64,000 bases of DNA from Clostridium sp. (GTDB lineage Bacteria; Bacillota; Clostridia; Clostridiales; Clostridiaceae), in assembly GCF_030532265.1 (NCBI RefSeq), contig NZ_JAUNLM010000002.1, positions 1-64,000 of the forward strand, written 5' to 3'. Each line of letters opens with the position of its first letter. Position 1 is the first letter of the stretch. A program made the translations under genes and the position numbers. Positions 1 to 8,862 of this stretch are shown piece after piece. The notes under the pieces were generated by a model. The model searched no databases, was not told the origin of the DNA, and saw nothing but the letters and a program-made list of their open reading frames with translations.

Positions 1-233
1 TTGTAAGTAGGTATTTATATTTATTTTACTTAGAAAGAGAAATAGAAATATAAAATATATATGAATAATTTATTCTTAATATATATTTTAAAAAATACAT
101 GTAAAATAAAAGTTATGATAATAAATATATTATTTTTGGATTTTTGAAAGAATTTTTTATAAATTTTTAAAATTTACATTAATTGTGTATAATTACTTAT
201 GATAATTAAATTTTAATAGAAAGGATAGATAAT

Positions 234-1232
234 ATGAAAAAGTTATCAATAATAATTCCCATGTACAATGAGGAGGAATCATTACCTCATCTTTATGAGA
301 GATTAATAAAATTAGCTGATAATATACCAAATTATAAGTTAGAATTTTTATTTGTTAATGACGGTAGTAAGGATAGCTCATTGGATATAGTAAAGTCATA
401 TAGAGTAAATGATAAAAGAGTTTGCTACTTAAACTTATCAAGAAATTTTGGTAAAGAAGTAGCGATGGGTGCAGCGTTTGATTATGTTACAGGAGATGCT
501 GTAGCTATAATAGATGCAGATCTTCAAGACCCACCAGAACTTATAGTTGAAATGATAAAATATTTTGAAGAAGGATACGATGATATATATGCTAAAAGAA
601 GAAGCAGGAAAGGAGAAACATTTTTTAAAAAGTTTACTTCAAAGATGTTTTATAGAATGTTACAATCGGTATCTAGAGTTCCAATTCAAGAAGATACGGG
701 AGATTTTAGATTATTGAGTAGACGTGCAATAGAGGCTTTGAAGGTTTTCCCAGAAAAACAGAGATATACAAAAGGAATGTTTAGTTTAATTGGATTTAAG
801 AAAAAAGCAATAGAATTTGATAGGGACCCAAGAATTGCTGGAGAAACTAAATGGAATTATTTAAAGTTAATAGACCTAGCAGTTGAAGGTATAACTTCAT
901 TTACTACAGCACCTCTTAGAGTTTCAACTATTGTTGGCGGAATAATTGCATTTGGATCATTTTTATATATGATATTTACCGTTATTAAGACCTTAGTTAC
1001 AGGAATAGATGTTCCGGGATATTCTAGTTTAATATGCGTAATGCTATTAATTGGAGGGATACAGCTTATTTTTTTAGGTGTAATTGGTGAATATTTAGGA
1101 AGAATATTTATAGAAGTAAAAAGAAGACCATTATATTTTATAGATGAATATTCAGGAACTGATGAAGATCAAGAAGTTATTAGAAATGAAATAAATAAGA
1201 ACTTTGATACAGTGGGAAAAATTGAGATATAA
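234..1232 (+). CDS. GtrB/DPM1-type GT2 glycosyltransferase (polyisoprenyl-phosphate sugar transferase)
   Basis: Predicted to move a sugar from a nucleotide donor to undecaprenyl phosphate at the cytoplasmic membrane face, making a lipid-linked sugar for envelope glycosylation. The GT-A fold shows an N-terminal IIIPMYNEEESLP, a VNDGSKD motif near residue 42 and the metal/nucleotide motif DADLQDPPE near 94. Two membrane helices follow at about 230-255 and 265-290, the standard GtrB/CsbB/YkcC layout at 332 residues. A ribosome site (GAAAGGATAG) precedes the ATG, and a TATAAT box at 188-193 with no good -35 may be the promoter. The YfhO-like gene starts 15 bp later, so the two are probably co-transcribed; YfhO proteins are often paired with such transferases. 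The sugar is unknown. Confidence 0.9.
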   Translation: MKKLSIIIPMYNEEESLPHLYERLIKLADNIPNYKLEFLFVNDGSKDSSLDIVKSYRVNDKRVCYLNLSRNFGKEVAMGAAFDYVTGDAVAIIDADLQDPPELIVEMIKYFEEGYDDIYAKRRSRKGETFFKKFTSKMFYRMLQSVSRVPIQEDTGDFRLLSRRAIEALKVFPEKQRYTKGMFSLIGFKKKAIEFDRDPRIAGETKWNYLKLIDLAVEGITSFTTAPLRVSTIVGGIIAFGSFLYMIFTVIKTLVTGIDVPGYSSLICVMLLIGGIQLIFLGVIGEYLGRIFIEVKRRPLYFIDEYSGTDEDQEVIRNEINKNFDTVGKIEI

Positions 1233-1247
1233 ACTAGGAGAATAAAT

Positions 1248-3956
1248 ATGAAAATTTTTAATAAAATAAAAAAATCGCCAGTATTCATATATACCATAGT
1301 ATTTTTTATAGTATTTTCATTATTTTATTTAATGTTCATTAAAGCTAATAAATCATTAATTTGGGATGCTGATGGAATAAGACAACATTATTCGATTTTG
1401 TATAACTTTAATGAAACAATAAGAAATTTTATTAAAAATCCAGGGGAGGGTTTTCAAGAATGGTCATGGTCAGTAGGATATGGAAATGATTTAATAGCAA
1501 CATATTCATATTATGTTTTAGGAGATTTGTTTGATTATATATCATTATTATTTCCATTAAATAAGTTAGAATTAGTATTTAATTTATTAATTGTAATAAG
1601 AGTATATTTTGTTGGAATAGTATTTATATTATATGCTAAAAAAATGGGATTTTCTAAATATTCTTCTATACTAGGAAGTATTTCATATGCTTTCTCAGGA
1701 TTTATTTTTATGTCAGCAATTAAGCATCCATATTTTATAAATCCTTTAATTATATTACCATTAGCATTTATATGTATAGAGAATATGATAAAAAATAGAA
1801 AAAAATATATGTTTTCAATAATTGTTGCAATAGCTATGATTTCTAATTTTTATTTCTTTTATATGATTGCGATAATAAGTGTATTATATGCATTATTAAG
1901 ATATTTTGAATTATATAAGAAAGAAAATATAAGGTTTGGTAAATATATATTGAATTTAATTATATATTTTGTAATAGGTTTATTAACTTCGGGAATTATT
2001 TTAGCACCAACGTTATATACAATACTGAATTCATCTAGATTGGCTAATGAAAACATTGAAACAAGTATTATATTATATCCAATTTCATATTATTTAAATT
2101 TAATTTATGGATCTATATCAAGTGGAAGTTATCCATTTTGGGTTATATTAGTATTTCCTATATTAACAATTATTTTATTACCAATTGTTTTTAGAAACAG
2201 AAAAAAATATAAAACATATTTTTATATGATAATTATATTTTTTATAATGCTTCTTTTCCCCATTATTGGAAGAATTATGAATGGATTTTTATCTATATCA
2301 AATAGGTGGACATTTGCTTTTGCATTTATATCTAGCATAATTATAAGTATTGGATATGATAATATAAAAAATATTTGTAGGAAAGATATTTATTGGATGA
2401 TTTCTATAATAATATTTTATATAGTGTTTGCATTTATACAATTTAAATTTACTGAATTTAAAAATAATATGTGGCCTAGCATTTTTATTGGTATTATTAT
2501 TTTAGTAACAATAATATATAATTATAAAATTAAATTAAATATTAATAATAAATCGATGTTTATTTCTATTTTAGTTTTACTTTCAGTAAATATAGTAATT
2601 AATAATTATTATAGATATAGTCCTAATGGAGACAATTATATAGGACAATTTATGCAAAAAGATAAAGCTTTAAGTTATTATAAAAAATCATTTGATGGTG
2701 CTGAAAAGTATATTAAGAAAAGTGATAAAAGTTTTTATAGGATAGCTAAAGCTGATAATATTTCTCGTAATAATACTAGAAATAATTCCTTAGTTCTAAA
2801 TTATAATGGAATAGATTCATATTTATCAGTTAATAATTCTAAACTATCAGAATTTGCTAATAAGTTAAATAATAGGTCATTTACTCCTAATAGTCCAATT
2901 ATTAATTTTGATAATAGATCTATAGTTAGTAATATAATGGGAGTTAAATATTACATAGGAAAATCATCAAAAGATCCACATTTTGACCCATCAATTAAAA
3001 AGATTAAAGATGTTGGAGATTTTTATATATATAAAAAAGAAAATGTACTTCCTATGGGGTATGTTTATAATAATATTTTGGATGAAAATATCTTTGATTC
3101 ATTTAGTGGTTTAAAAAAAGAGGAGTCATTGGCTTATGCAGCAGCTGTATCTTCAGAATACACTAAAAGTAATATAAATCACATAAATACAAAAATAAAA
3201 AATATAAGTTTTAATACAAAAGGTAGTACAGCAGATGTTAAAAAAAATAAAGTATTAATTACTAAAGCTAATCAAGAAGTAATACTTAATATAAAAAATA
3301 ATATCATTCCGGATGGTGAATTATATATAAATATAAGTAATTTAAAATATAATCCTAAAAATAAAGAAATTAAAATAAATAATATTAGTAAGTATGATGC
3401 TTTTAAGTTAAAGGCATCATATAAGGATATTAGCAAAACATTTGATCAACGAGGATCATTAGACGGATCAGATGCATTCACTATGGATGCAACTTTAATT
3501 AACTTAGGATATTATAAGGAAGAGTTAAATAATAATCAAAAAATTATTTTAACATTTGATAAACCTGGTGAATATACTTTTGATTCATTAGATATATTTA
3601 GTTTACCTATTAAAGAATATAATAATGAATTTAACAAACTTAAAGCAAATTCTATGAATATAGATAGTATATCAAATGATAAAGTAACAGGTACCATAGA
3701 CTCAAAAGTTGATGGAATAATTACATTTCAAATTCCTTATTCTAAAGGATGGACTTTAAAAATAGATGGAAAAGAAACTAAAACTTTTCCTGTTAATAAG
3801 GCATTTTTAGGTGCAAACTTAAATAAGGGAAATCATAGCATAGAGTTAATATACAAAACACCATTTTTAAGAGTAGGAGCAGTTTGTAGTTTTGTAGGAA
3901 TAATACTTCTTATAATTATATCTTTCTTAGATAAAAAGAAGTTTTATAAAAAATAA
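1248..3956 (+). CDS. YfhO family polytopic membrane protein
   Basis: Large membrane protein of 902 residues. About 12 hydrophobic helices fill residues 1-430, and a soluble extracytoplasmic part covers about 440-870. It ends with the family's diagnostic block (GWTLKIDGKE, then HSIELIYKTPFLRVG) and a last helix near 875-893. YfhO proteins resemble GT-C type glycosyltransferases that use lipid-linked sugars to decorate lipoteichoic acid or other surface polymers; that role is known from related proteins and is only inferred here. The close upstream GtrB-like gene would supply the lipid-linked sugar. Codons are extremely A/T rich. A hairpin with U-run follows directly. Confidence 0.88.
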   Translation: MKIFNKIKKSPVFIYTIVFFIVFSLFYLMFIKANKSLIWDADGIRQHYSILYNFNETIRNFIKNPGEGFQEWSWSVGYGNDLIATYSYYVLGDLFDYISLLFPLNKLELVFNLLIVIRVYFVGIVFILYAKKMGFSKYSSILGSISYAFSGFIFMSAIKHPYFINPLIILPLAFICIENMIKNRKKYMFSIIVAIAMISNFYFFYMIAIISVLYALLRYFELYKKENIRFGKYILNLIIYFVIGLLTSGIILAPTLYTILNSSRLANENIETSIILYPISYYLNLIYGSISSGSYPFWVILVFPILTIILLPIVFRNRKKYKTYFYMIIIFFIMLLFPIIGRIMNGFLSISNRWTFAFAFISSIIISIGYDNIKNICRKDIYWMISIIIFYIVFAFIQFKFTEFKNNMWPSIFIGIIILVTIIYNYKIKLNINNKSMFISILVLLSVNIVINNYYRYSPNGDNYIGQFMQKDKALSYYKKSFDGAEKYIKKSDKSFYRIAKADNISRNNTRNNSLVLNYNGIDSYLSVNNSKLSEFANKLNNRSFTPNSPIINFDNRSIVSNIMGVKYYIGKSSKDPHFDPSIKKIKDVGDFYIYKKENVLPMGYVYNNILDENIFDSFSGLKKEESLAYAAAVSSEYTKSNINHINTKIKNISFNTKGSTADVKKNKVLITKANQEVILNIKNNIIPDGELYINISNLKYNPKNKEIKINNISKYDAFKLKASYKDISKTFDQRGSLDGSDAFTMDATLINLGYYKEELNNNQKIILTFDKPGEYTFDSLDIFSLPIKEYNNEFNKLKANSMNIDSISNDKVTGTIDSKVDGIITFQIPYSKGWTLKIDGKETKTFPVNKAFLGANLNKGNHSIELIYKTPFLRVGAVCSFVGIILLIIISFLDKKKFYKK

Positions 3957-3972
3957 AAGAATAAACATAAAT

Positions 3973-4008
3973 AAAAAGGTTAAATATATTTAACCTTTTT
4001 ATTTTTTT
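3973..4008. terminator. Bidirectional terminator, yfhO-like gene and cca
   Basis: A perfect palindrome of 28 nt (half-site AAAAAGGTTAAATA, 3973-4000) is followed by a T-run on the plus strand and preceded by A-rich sequence, so it can end both convergent genes. The stop codon of the minus-strand cca lies at its edge. Confidence 0.85.
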
Positions 4009-5336
4009 ATATAAATTTTAGCTTTTTCTAATAGAAATTCTTTTTTATTTAATGATGGGTTCTTTAAAACTAATTGAAGTAAGTAATTAAGAACTTCACC
4101 AATTATTTTTCCTGGTTTTAACTTTAATTCATCAATTAAAGTTTTACCATCTATATTTAAATCTTTAGTTGATAAAGGTTCCTTTGAATTTATAATAACA
4201 TTTGATTTTTCTATCATAATATTTAGATTTTTTAGAGGTTCTTCATATAATTTAAGAGATTTTATATCAGCTTCTTGTAATTTAAATAATAGATTTATAT
4301 TTTTAATAGAAACTCTATTTATAAGCCTTTTAACAGCAACATCAGTTGGATTTTCTAAAACATTCATATGTTCTCTAATTAATATACAAACAGAATCAAT
4401 TGTTTTATTATCAAACTTAAAACGTCTAAGTATTTTTTTAGTTATATATTCACTTTTTATATTATGACCAAAAAATCTTCCATTACCAGTTTCATCTACA
4501 AAGAAACATTCGGGCTTTCCTATGTCATGAAAAAGTGCCGCTAAACGAATTACTATATTTTTAGGAGACTTTTCTATTACTGAAATAGTATGATTAAAAA
4601 CATCTTCAAAGTGATATTTATTTTTTTGCTCAAAATTTATACAAGGTAACAATTCAGGTAATATTATATTTAATATACAAGAGTCTTTTAAGTAATTAAG
4701 GCCTTTTCTTGGATTATCAGAAAGTAATAATTTACATAATTCATCTCGTATTCTTTCTATACTAACATTTTTAATTAGGTCTTTATTTGATTTAATTGAT
4801 TCGAAAGTTTTCTTTTCTATTTTAAAATTAAGCTGAGCAGAAAATCTTATTCCTCTAAGCATACGAAGAGCATCTTCTTTAAATCTAGTATCACTATTTC
4901 CAACAGTTTTTATTATTTTATTATTTAAATCATTTATGCCGTTAAAATAATCTTTAAGTCCTTCTATATTATTATATGCAAATGCATTTATAGTAAAATC
5001 TCTTCTTGAAAGGTCTTCTTTTATATTAGTTACAAAAGAAACTTTTTCAGGTCTTCTGTTATCTTTATAAGTACCTTCAGTTCTATATGTTGTAACTTCA
5101 AAAGATTCATTATTTATAATTACAGTAACAGTACCATGTTTAATTCCAGTTGGTATAGTTTTAGAAAATAATATTTCTGTAGTTGTTGGAATTGCTGATG
5201 TTGCTATGTCAAAATCTTTAGGTTCTTTTTTTAGCAACATGTCTCTTATACATCCTCCAACCAAAAAGGCTTCATAATTATTTTTATAAAATGTATCTAT
5301 TATATATTGTGCATTTTTAGGAATTTTAAACTTCAT
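3999..5336 (-). CDS. cca: CCA tRNA nucleotidyltransferase with HD domain
   Basis: Adds or repairs the 3'-CCA of tRNAs using CTP and ATP. The class II nucleotidyltransferase head shows LVGGCIRD (25-32), the metal-binding pair D41/D43 in KDFDIA, and RRDFTINAFAY (111-121). The neck carries EDALRMLRGIRFS (154-166) and the ERIRDEL motif (194-200). A C-terminal HD domain is present (H270/D271 in FHDIGK). Length 445 residues is typical of Firmicute CCA-adding enzymes. The start has a strong AGGAGG site 7 nt upstream. The only tRNA gene in the window encodes its own CCA, so here the enzyme would mainly repair ends. Converges on the yfhO-like gene. Confidence 0.95.
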   Translation of the reverse strand: MKFKIPKNAQYIIDTFYKNNYEAFLVGGCIRDMLLKKEPKDFDIATSAIPTTTEILFSKTIPTGIKHGTVTVIINNESFEVTTYRTEGTYKDNRRPEKVSFVTNIKEDLSRRDFTINAFAYNNIEGLKDYFNGINDLNNKIIKTVGNSDTRFKEDALRMLRGIRFSAQLNFKIEKKTFESIKSNKDLIKNVSIERIRDELCKLLLSDNPRKGLNYLKDSCILNIILPELLPCINFEQKNKYHFEDVFNHTISVIEKSPKNIVIRLAALFHDIGKPECFFVDETGNGRFFGHNIKSEYITKKILRRFKFDNKTIDSVCILIREHMNVLENPTDVAVKRLINRVSIKNINLLFKLQEADIKSLKLYEEPLKNLNIMIEKSNVIINSKEPLSTKDLNIDGKTLIDELKLKPGKIIGEVLNYLLQLVLKNPSLNKKEFLLEKAKIYIKK

Positions 5337-5421
5337 TATTTACCTCCTATATTAAAATACCTTACATATATTATAAATTAATATGTAAGGTATTAATATA
5401 AAAGCTTAGATAAATAAAGCT

Positions 5422-6642
5422 TTATTTTATTATAACTTTAGTTCCAGCGTTAATTGTTTCATAAAGCCACTTTGAATCTTCTAATGATAATCTTATACAT
5501 CCATGAGAAGCAGCTGTACCTAGAGTTGTATCAAGTATTGTTTTTTTATCTTTTGCATAAGGGACTGAATGGAAAAGATAGTCTCCTTGAAATTGAACCC
5601 AATACTTTCCGCCCTGCTGATATCTTTCAGAGAAAAACCATTCATCTTTTTCTCTTACATCAAATACACCAGTTGGAGTTTCACTACCTTTTTTGCCTGT
5701 TGAACAACTCATAGATTTTATTAAAGACCAATTGTTTAAGTTTCCTTTATAAACATTAGTAACTTGGGCATTAGTATCAACGTAAACTAAATAATCAGTT
5801 AAACTTTCTATATTTAATGAATTTATATTTGATGTATTTATTACATTTACAATTTGACTAGAACTAACAGTAGTAGATTGTTTTTGGTTAGTTAAATATT
5901 GATTTTTAGCCGTTTTAAGTTCATCTATCTTTTTTAATAATTCTTCGTCATCTTTAAATAAGTCTAGTTTATTTTGTATTAGGTTTATAGCTGCAGTAAA
6001 ATATTCCTTTTTCTTATATTCTTCCACTTGATTTAGTAAGGTTTTTTTTAGTTCAGCCTTACATTTTTCTATATATTCTTTAGAGACAGAATATGATGAA
6101 TCACTTTCGTTTATAGAATTAAATATATTTAATGCATTTTCAAAATTTCCATTATTAAATTCTCGTATTCCTTTAGATAATTCACTATTATCATTTATGT
6201 TATTTGAAAGTACAGATTGAGTTTTATCAGAAGATAAAATATTATAATGGTCTATTTCATTTAAGATAATATTTGCATCATCTGAAGTTATTTTATTTGA
6301 AGTTAAATTACTTTCTACAGTAGATAGTTTGTCTTCAAAATATTCTTTTAAATCATTTTTTAATAAAATAGATTTAAATATATTAAAATTTGATTTTGTT
6401 AAAATGTAGTTATTTGCATCATTATAATTAGATGAGTCAAATTTATTTTTAAAGTTAGATAATAAATTTTTATAACTAAATCCTTGATACGTTAGAAGTG
6501 TACTAATTATTAAAATAACTGCTATAGTAAAGGGTAAGAGTTTTTTTAAGTTTGATTTAAGTTTACTTAAATTAGAATTTTTATTATTGTTTTCTGGTAT
6601 ATTAATATCTTTAATGTTATCGAAATTATCCATATTAGACAA
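5422..6642 (-). CDS. L,D-transpeptidase (YkuD domain) with N-terminal anchor and helical linker
   Basis: Cell-wall enzyme expected to form 3-3 peptidoglycan cross-links or attach wall proteins outside the membrane. Residues 1-35 are cytoplasmic, one membrane helix lies at about 36-55, then a long Asn/Lys/Ser-rich helical region with TPR-like character (about 60-260), then a YkuD domain (about 285-406). The catalytic signature is ASHGCIRLSLED near the C-terminus, with a YLFHSVPY histidine upstream. I choose the TTG at 6642: the AGGAGGAG ribosome site (6650-6657) sits 7-9 nt before it. A TTG at 6648 is only 1 nt from that site, and the first ATG (6633) is too far. Monocistronic. Confidence 0.9.
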   Translation of the reverse strand: MSNMDNFDNIKDINIPENNNKNSNLSKLKSNLKKLLPFTIAVILIISTLLTYQGFSYKNLLSNFKNKFDSSNYNDANNYILTKSNFNIFKSILLKNDLKEYFEDKLSTVESNLTSNKITSDDANIILNEIDHYNILSSDKTQSVLSNNINDNSELSKGIREFNNGNFENALNIFNSINESDSSYSVSKEYIEKCKAELKKTLLNQVEEYKKKEYFTAAINLIQNKLDLFKDDEELLKKIDELKTAKNQYLTNQKQSTTVSSSQIVNVINTSNINSLNIESLTDYLVYVDTNAQVTNVYKGNLNNWSLIKSMSCSTGKKGSETPTGVFDVREKDEWFFSERYQQGGKYWVQFQGDYLFHSVPYAKDKKTILDTTLGTAASHGCIRLSLEDSKWLYETINAGTKVIIK

Positions 6643-6786
6643 AAGCAATCTCCTCCTAAAATTTTCTTATTAGGAATTATTACCATTATATAAGATATTA
6701 AACATGCATTGTTTAATATTATAAATTAGTATGTTACTATATTTAAATAGAGGTTTATTAAATAAGAGTAAAAAGGAGTATTTATA

Positions 6787-7572
6787 GTGAAGAGCAATTT
6801 TTTTGTTAAGTTAAAGAATAACGTATATAATATAAAAACTTTTTCAGATTATATAAAAGAAGGATTAGGAAGAGCAATATTATATGCAATAATATTAAGT
6901 TTGATACTTGGAGGTATTCAAGGAATATATACAGGAGTTAAAACTAAAAATGCAATAAAGAGTAGTATAGAGGAATTAAATAATCCAAATTATGAGTTTT
7001 CTATAAAAGATGGAATACTTCATACTAAAAAGAATCCTATTAAAGTTGAAGATGGAAATACAGTAATATATTTAGATAGTAATAAAAAATTAAATGAAGC
7101 TGATAGTTTTAAAGATGAGTATATTCAATCAGATATGTATGTATTATTATTAAAAGATGGAATAGAAGTTGGATCAGGAAGTTTAAGTCAAACTATTTCA
7201 TATAAAGATTCTGCTTTTAATGAATTAAATAATGAAATACTTAAAGAACAGTTACAAATTGTAGGTAAATTTATATTACCAGTAATAGTTATTGTTATGA
7301 TAGTACAATATTTTATAAACTATATGCTTAACTGTTTAATTGTATCTGCATTTTCTATGATAATAGGAATGTTTATGGGGTTAAGAATGAGAGGAAGTGC
7401 AATGTATTCATTAGCTATATATGCTGGAACTCTTCCAAATTTATTATTATTACCATTTAGTTTAATAAGACCTGATATATATTTTGATGTTGCATTTTCT
7501 GTAGGAACAATTATATTTTCAGTTTTTGTATTAAGGAATATAAAGTATGAACTTTTAAACAATAAAAGATAG
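6787..7572 (+). CDS. DUF1189 family membrane protein
   Basis: Integral membrane protein of 261 residues matching the DUF1189 pattern: an amphipathic N-terminus, one helix at about 30-50, an extracytoplasmic domain (about 55-150), then four or five helices to the C-terminus. Function in the family is not established. It starts at GTG with AAGGAG 8 nt upstream. Divergent from the L,D-transpeptidase gene and ending in its own terminator, so probably a single-gene unit. No catalytic motif is visible. Confidence 0.8.
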   Translation: MKSNFFVKLKNNVYNIKTFSDYIKEGLGRAILYAIILSLILGGIQGIYTGVKTKNAIKSSIEELNNPNYEFSIKDGILHTKKNPIKVEDGNTVIYLDSNKKLNEADSFKDEYIQSDMYVLLLKDGIEVGSGSLSQTISYKDSAFNELNNEILKEQLQIVGKFILPVIVIVMIVQYFINYMLNCLIVSAFSMIIGMFMGLRMRGSAMYSLAIYAGTLPNLLLLPFSLIRPDIYFDVAFSVGTIIFSVFVLRNIKYELLNNKR

Positions 7573-7580
7573 CATTATAA

Positions 7581-7614
7581 AAGTAATTTCTAAGTATTAG
7601 AAATTACTTTTTTT
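7581..7614 (+). terminator. Terminator after DUF1189 gene
   Basis: Inverted repeat with half-site AAGTAATTTCTAA (7581-7609) followed by seven T residues. Confidence 0.85.
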
Positions 7615-7659
7615 GTTATAATTAAGTTATTAGATTAAATGAAGTGGGGATGATTACTT

Positions 7660-8859
7660 ATGAAAATAATTCATACTAGTGATTGGCATATTGGAAAGAT
7701 TGTAAATGAATTTTCTATGATAGAAGATCAAAAATATATATTACAAAAATTAATTAAGCTTATTGATGAAGAAAAACCGGAAGTTCTTATAATAGCTGGA
7801 GATATATATGATAGATCAATACCTCCAGTTGAAGCAGTTGAACTTTTAAATAATACATTAAATGAAATTGTAATTAACAAAGGAGTTAAAGTAGTTGCTA
7901 TTTCAGGAAATCATGATAGTGGAGAAAGGGTAAGCTTTGGATCTGAAATATTAGAAAGGCAAGGGTTATATATAGCTGGAAAGGATAATGAATTATTTAA
8001 GAAAGTAACCATAGAAGAAAACAATGAAAAAGTTAATTTTTATTTAATTCCATATAAGGATCCAGCAGTTATAAGAAAACTTACAGAAAATAAAAATATA
8101 AAAAGTCATAATGATGCTATGATTGAGATTTTAAATAAAATAAAATTAGGTATAAATTTTAATGAAATAAATTTTATAGTAGCTCATGGATATGTAACTA
8201 TGTATAGAGATAAGGCAAAAAATTTAAGTGATGAAGAAATGTATAAAGTAGCGAATCTTGAAGTTTCGGAATCTGAAAGACCTTTGTCTATTGGAGGGGC
8301 AGAGCTTATAGATTGTAATATATTTAATGAATTTGATTATGTAGCGCTTGGACATCTTCATGGAAGACAGAAAATTTCAAGAGATGAAGTTAGATATTCA
8401 GGTTCGCTTCTTAAGTATTCTTTTTCTGAAGTTAATCAAAAAAAGGGAGTTACTTTAGTAAATATAAATAAAAATAAAGAAATTACTATAGATTTAAAAG
8501 AGCTTAAATCAATTAGAGATTTAAGAATAATAAAAGGAGATATAGAAGAACTTATAGAGCTTGGAAGAAGTGATGAAAGAAAAGAAGATTATATACAAGC
8601 TATTCTTACAGATGAAGGTGAAATTATAAATCCAATAGAAAAATTAAGATCTATATACCCAAATATTATGTTAATAACTAGAGAAAAGAAAAGAAGCTAT
8701 GATGCAAATAGTACATCTGCAAAGAAGGGATATAAAAATAAGTCTGAAAAAGAGCTTTTTAAAGAGTTTTATGAATCCTTAGGGAATGGAGAATTTACAT
8801 TAGAAAAAGAAAAATTAATAGATGAAACTATAAATAGAGTTTTAAAAAAGGAGGTGTAG
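7660..8859 (+). CDS. sbcD: SbcD subunit of SbcCD (Mre11-like) nuclease
   Basis: Nuclease subunit of the SbcCD complex, which opens DNA hairpins and processes blocked ends, including those at palindromes. Metallophosphoesterase motifs appear in order: DWHIG (8-12), GDIYDR (47-52), GNHDSG (83-88), VAHG (near 174) and GHLHG (near 230). Length 399 residues is normal. The next gene, sbcC, starts 3 bp after the stop, and its GGAGG site lies inside the sbcD 3' end, which suggests translational coupling. The start has GTGGGGATG upstream. Confidence 0.95.
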   Translation: MKIIHTSDWHIGKIVNEFSMIEDQKYILQKLIKLIDEEKPEVLIIAGDIYDRSIPPVEAVELLNNTLNEIVINKGVKVVAISGNHDSGERVSFGSEILERQGLYIAGKDNELFKKVTIEENNEKVNFYLIPYKDPAVIRKLTENKNIKSHNDAMIEILNKIKLGINFNEINFIVAHGYVTMYRDKAKNLSDEEMYKVANLEVSESERPLSIGGAELIDCNIFNEFDYVALGHLHGRQKISRDEVRYSGSLLKYSFSEVNQKKGVTLVNINKNKEITIDLKELKSIRDLRIIKGDIEELIELGRSDERKEDYIQAILTDEGEIINPIEKLRSIYPNIMLITREKKRSYDANSTSAKKGYKNKSEKELFKEFYESLGNGEFTLEKEKLIDETINRVLKKEV

Positions 8860-8862
8860 AGT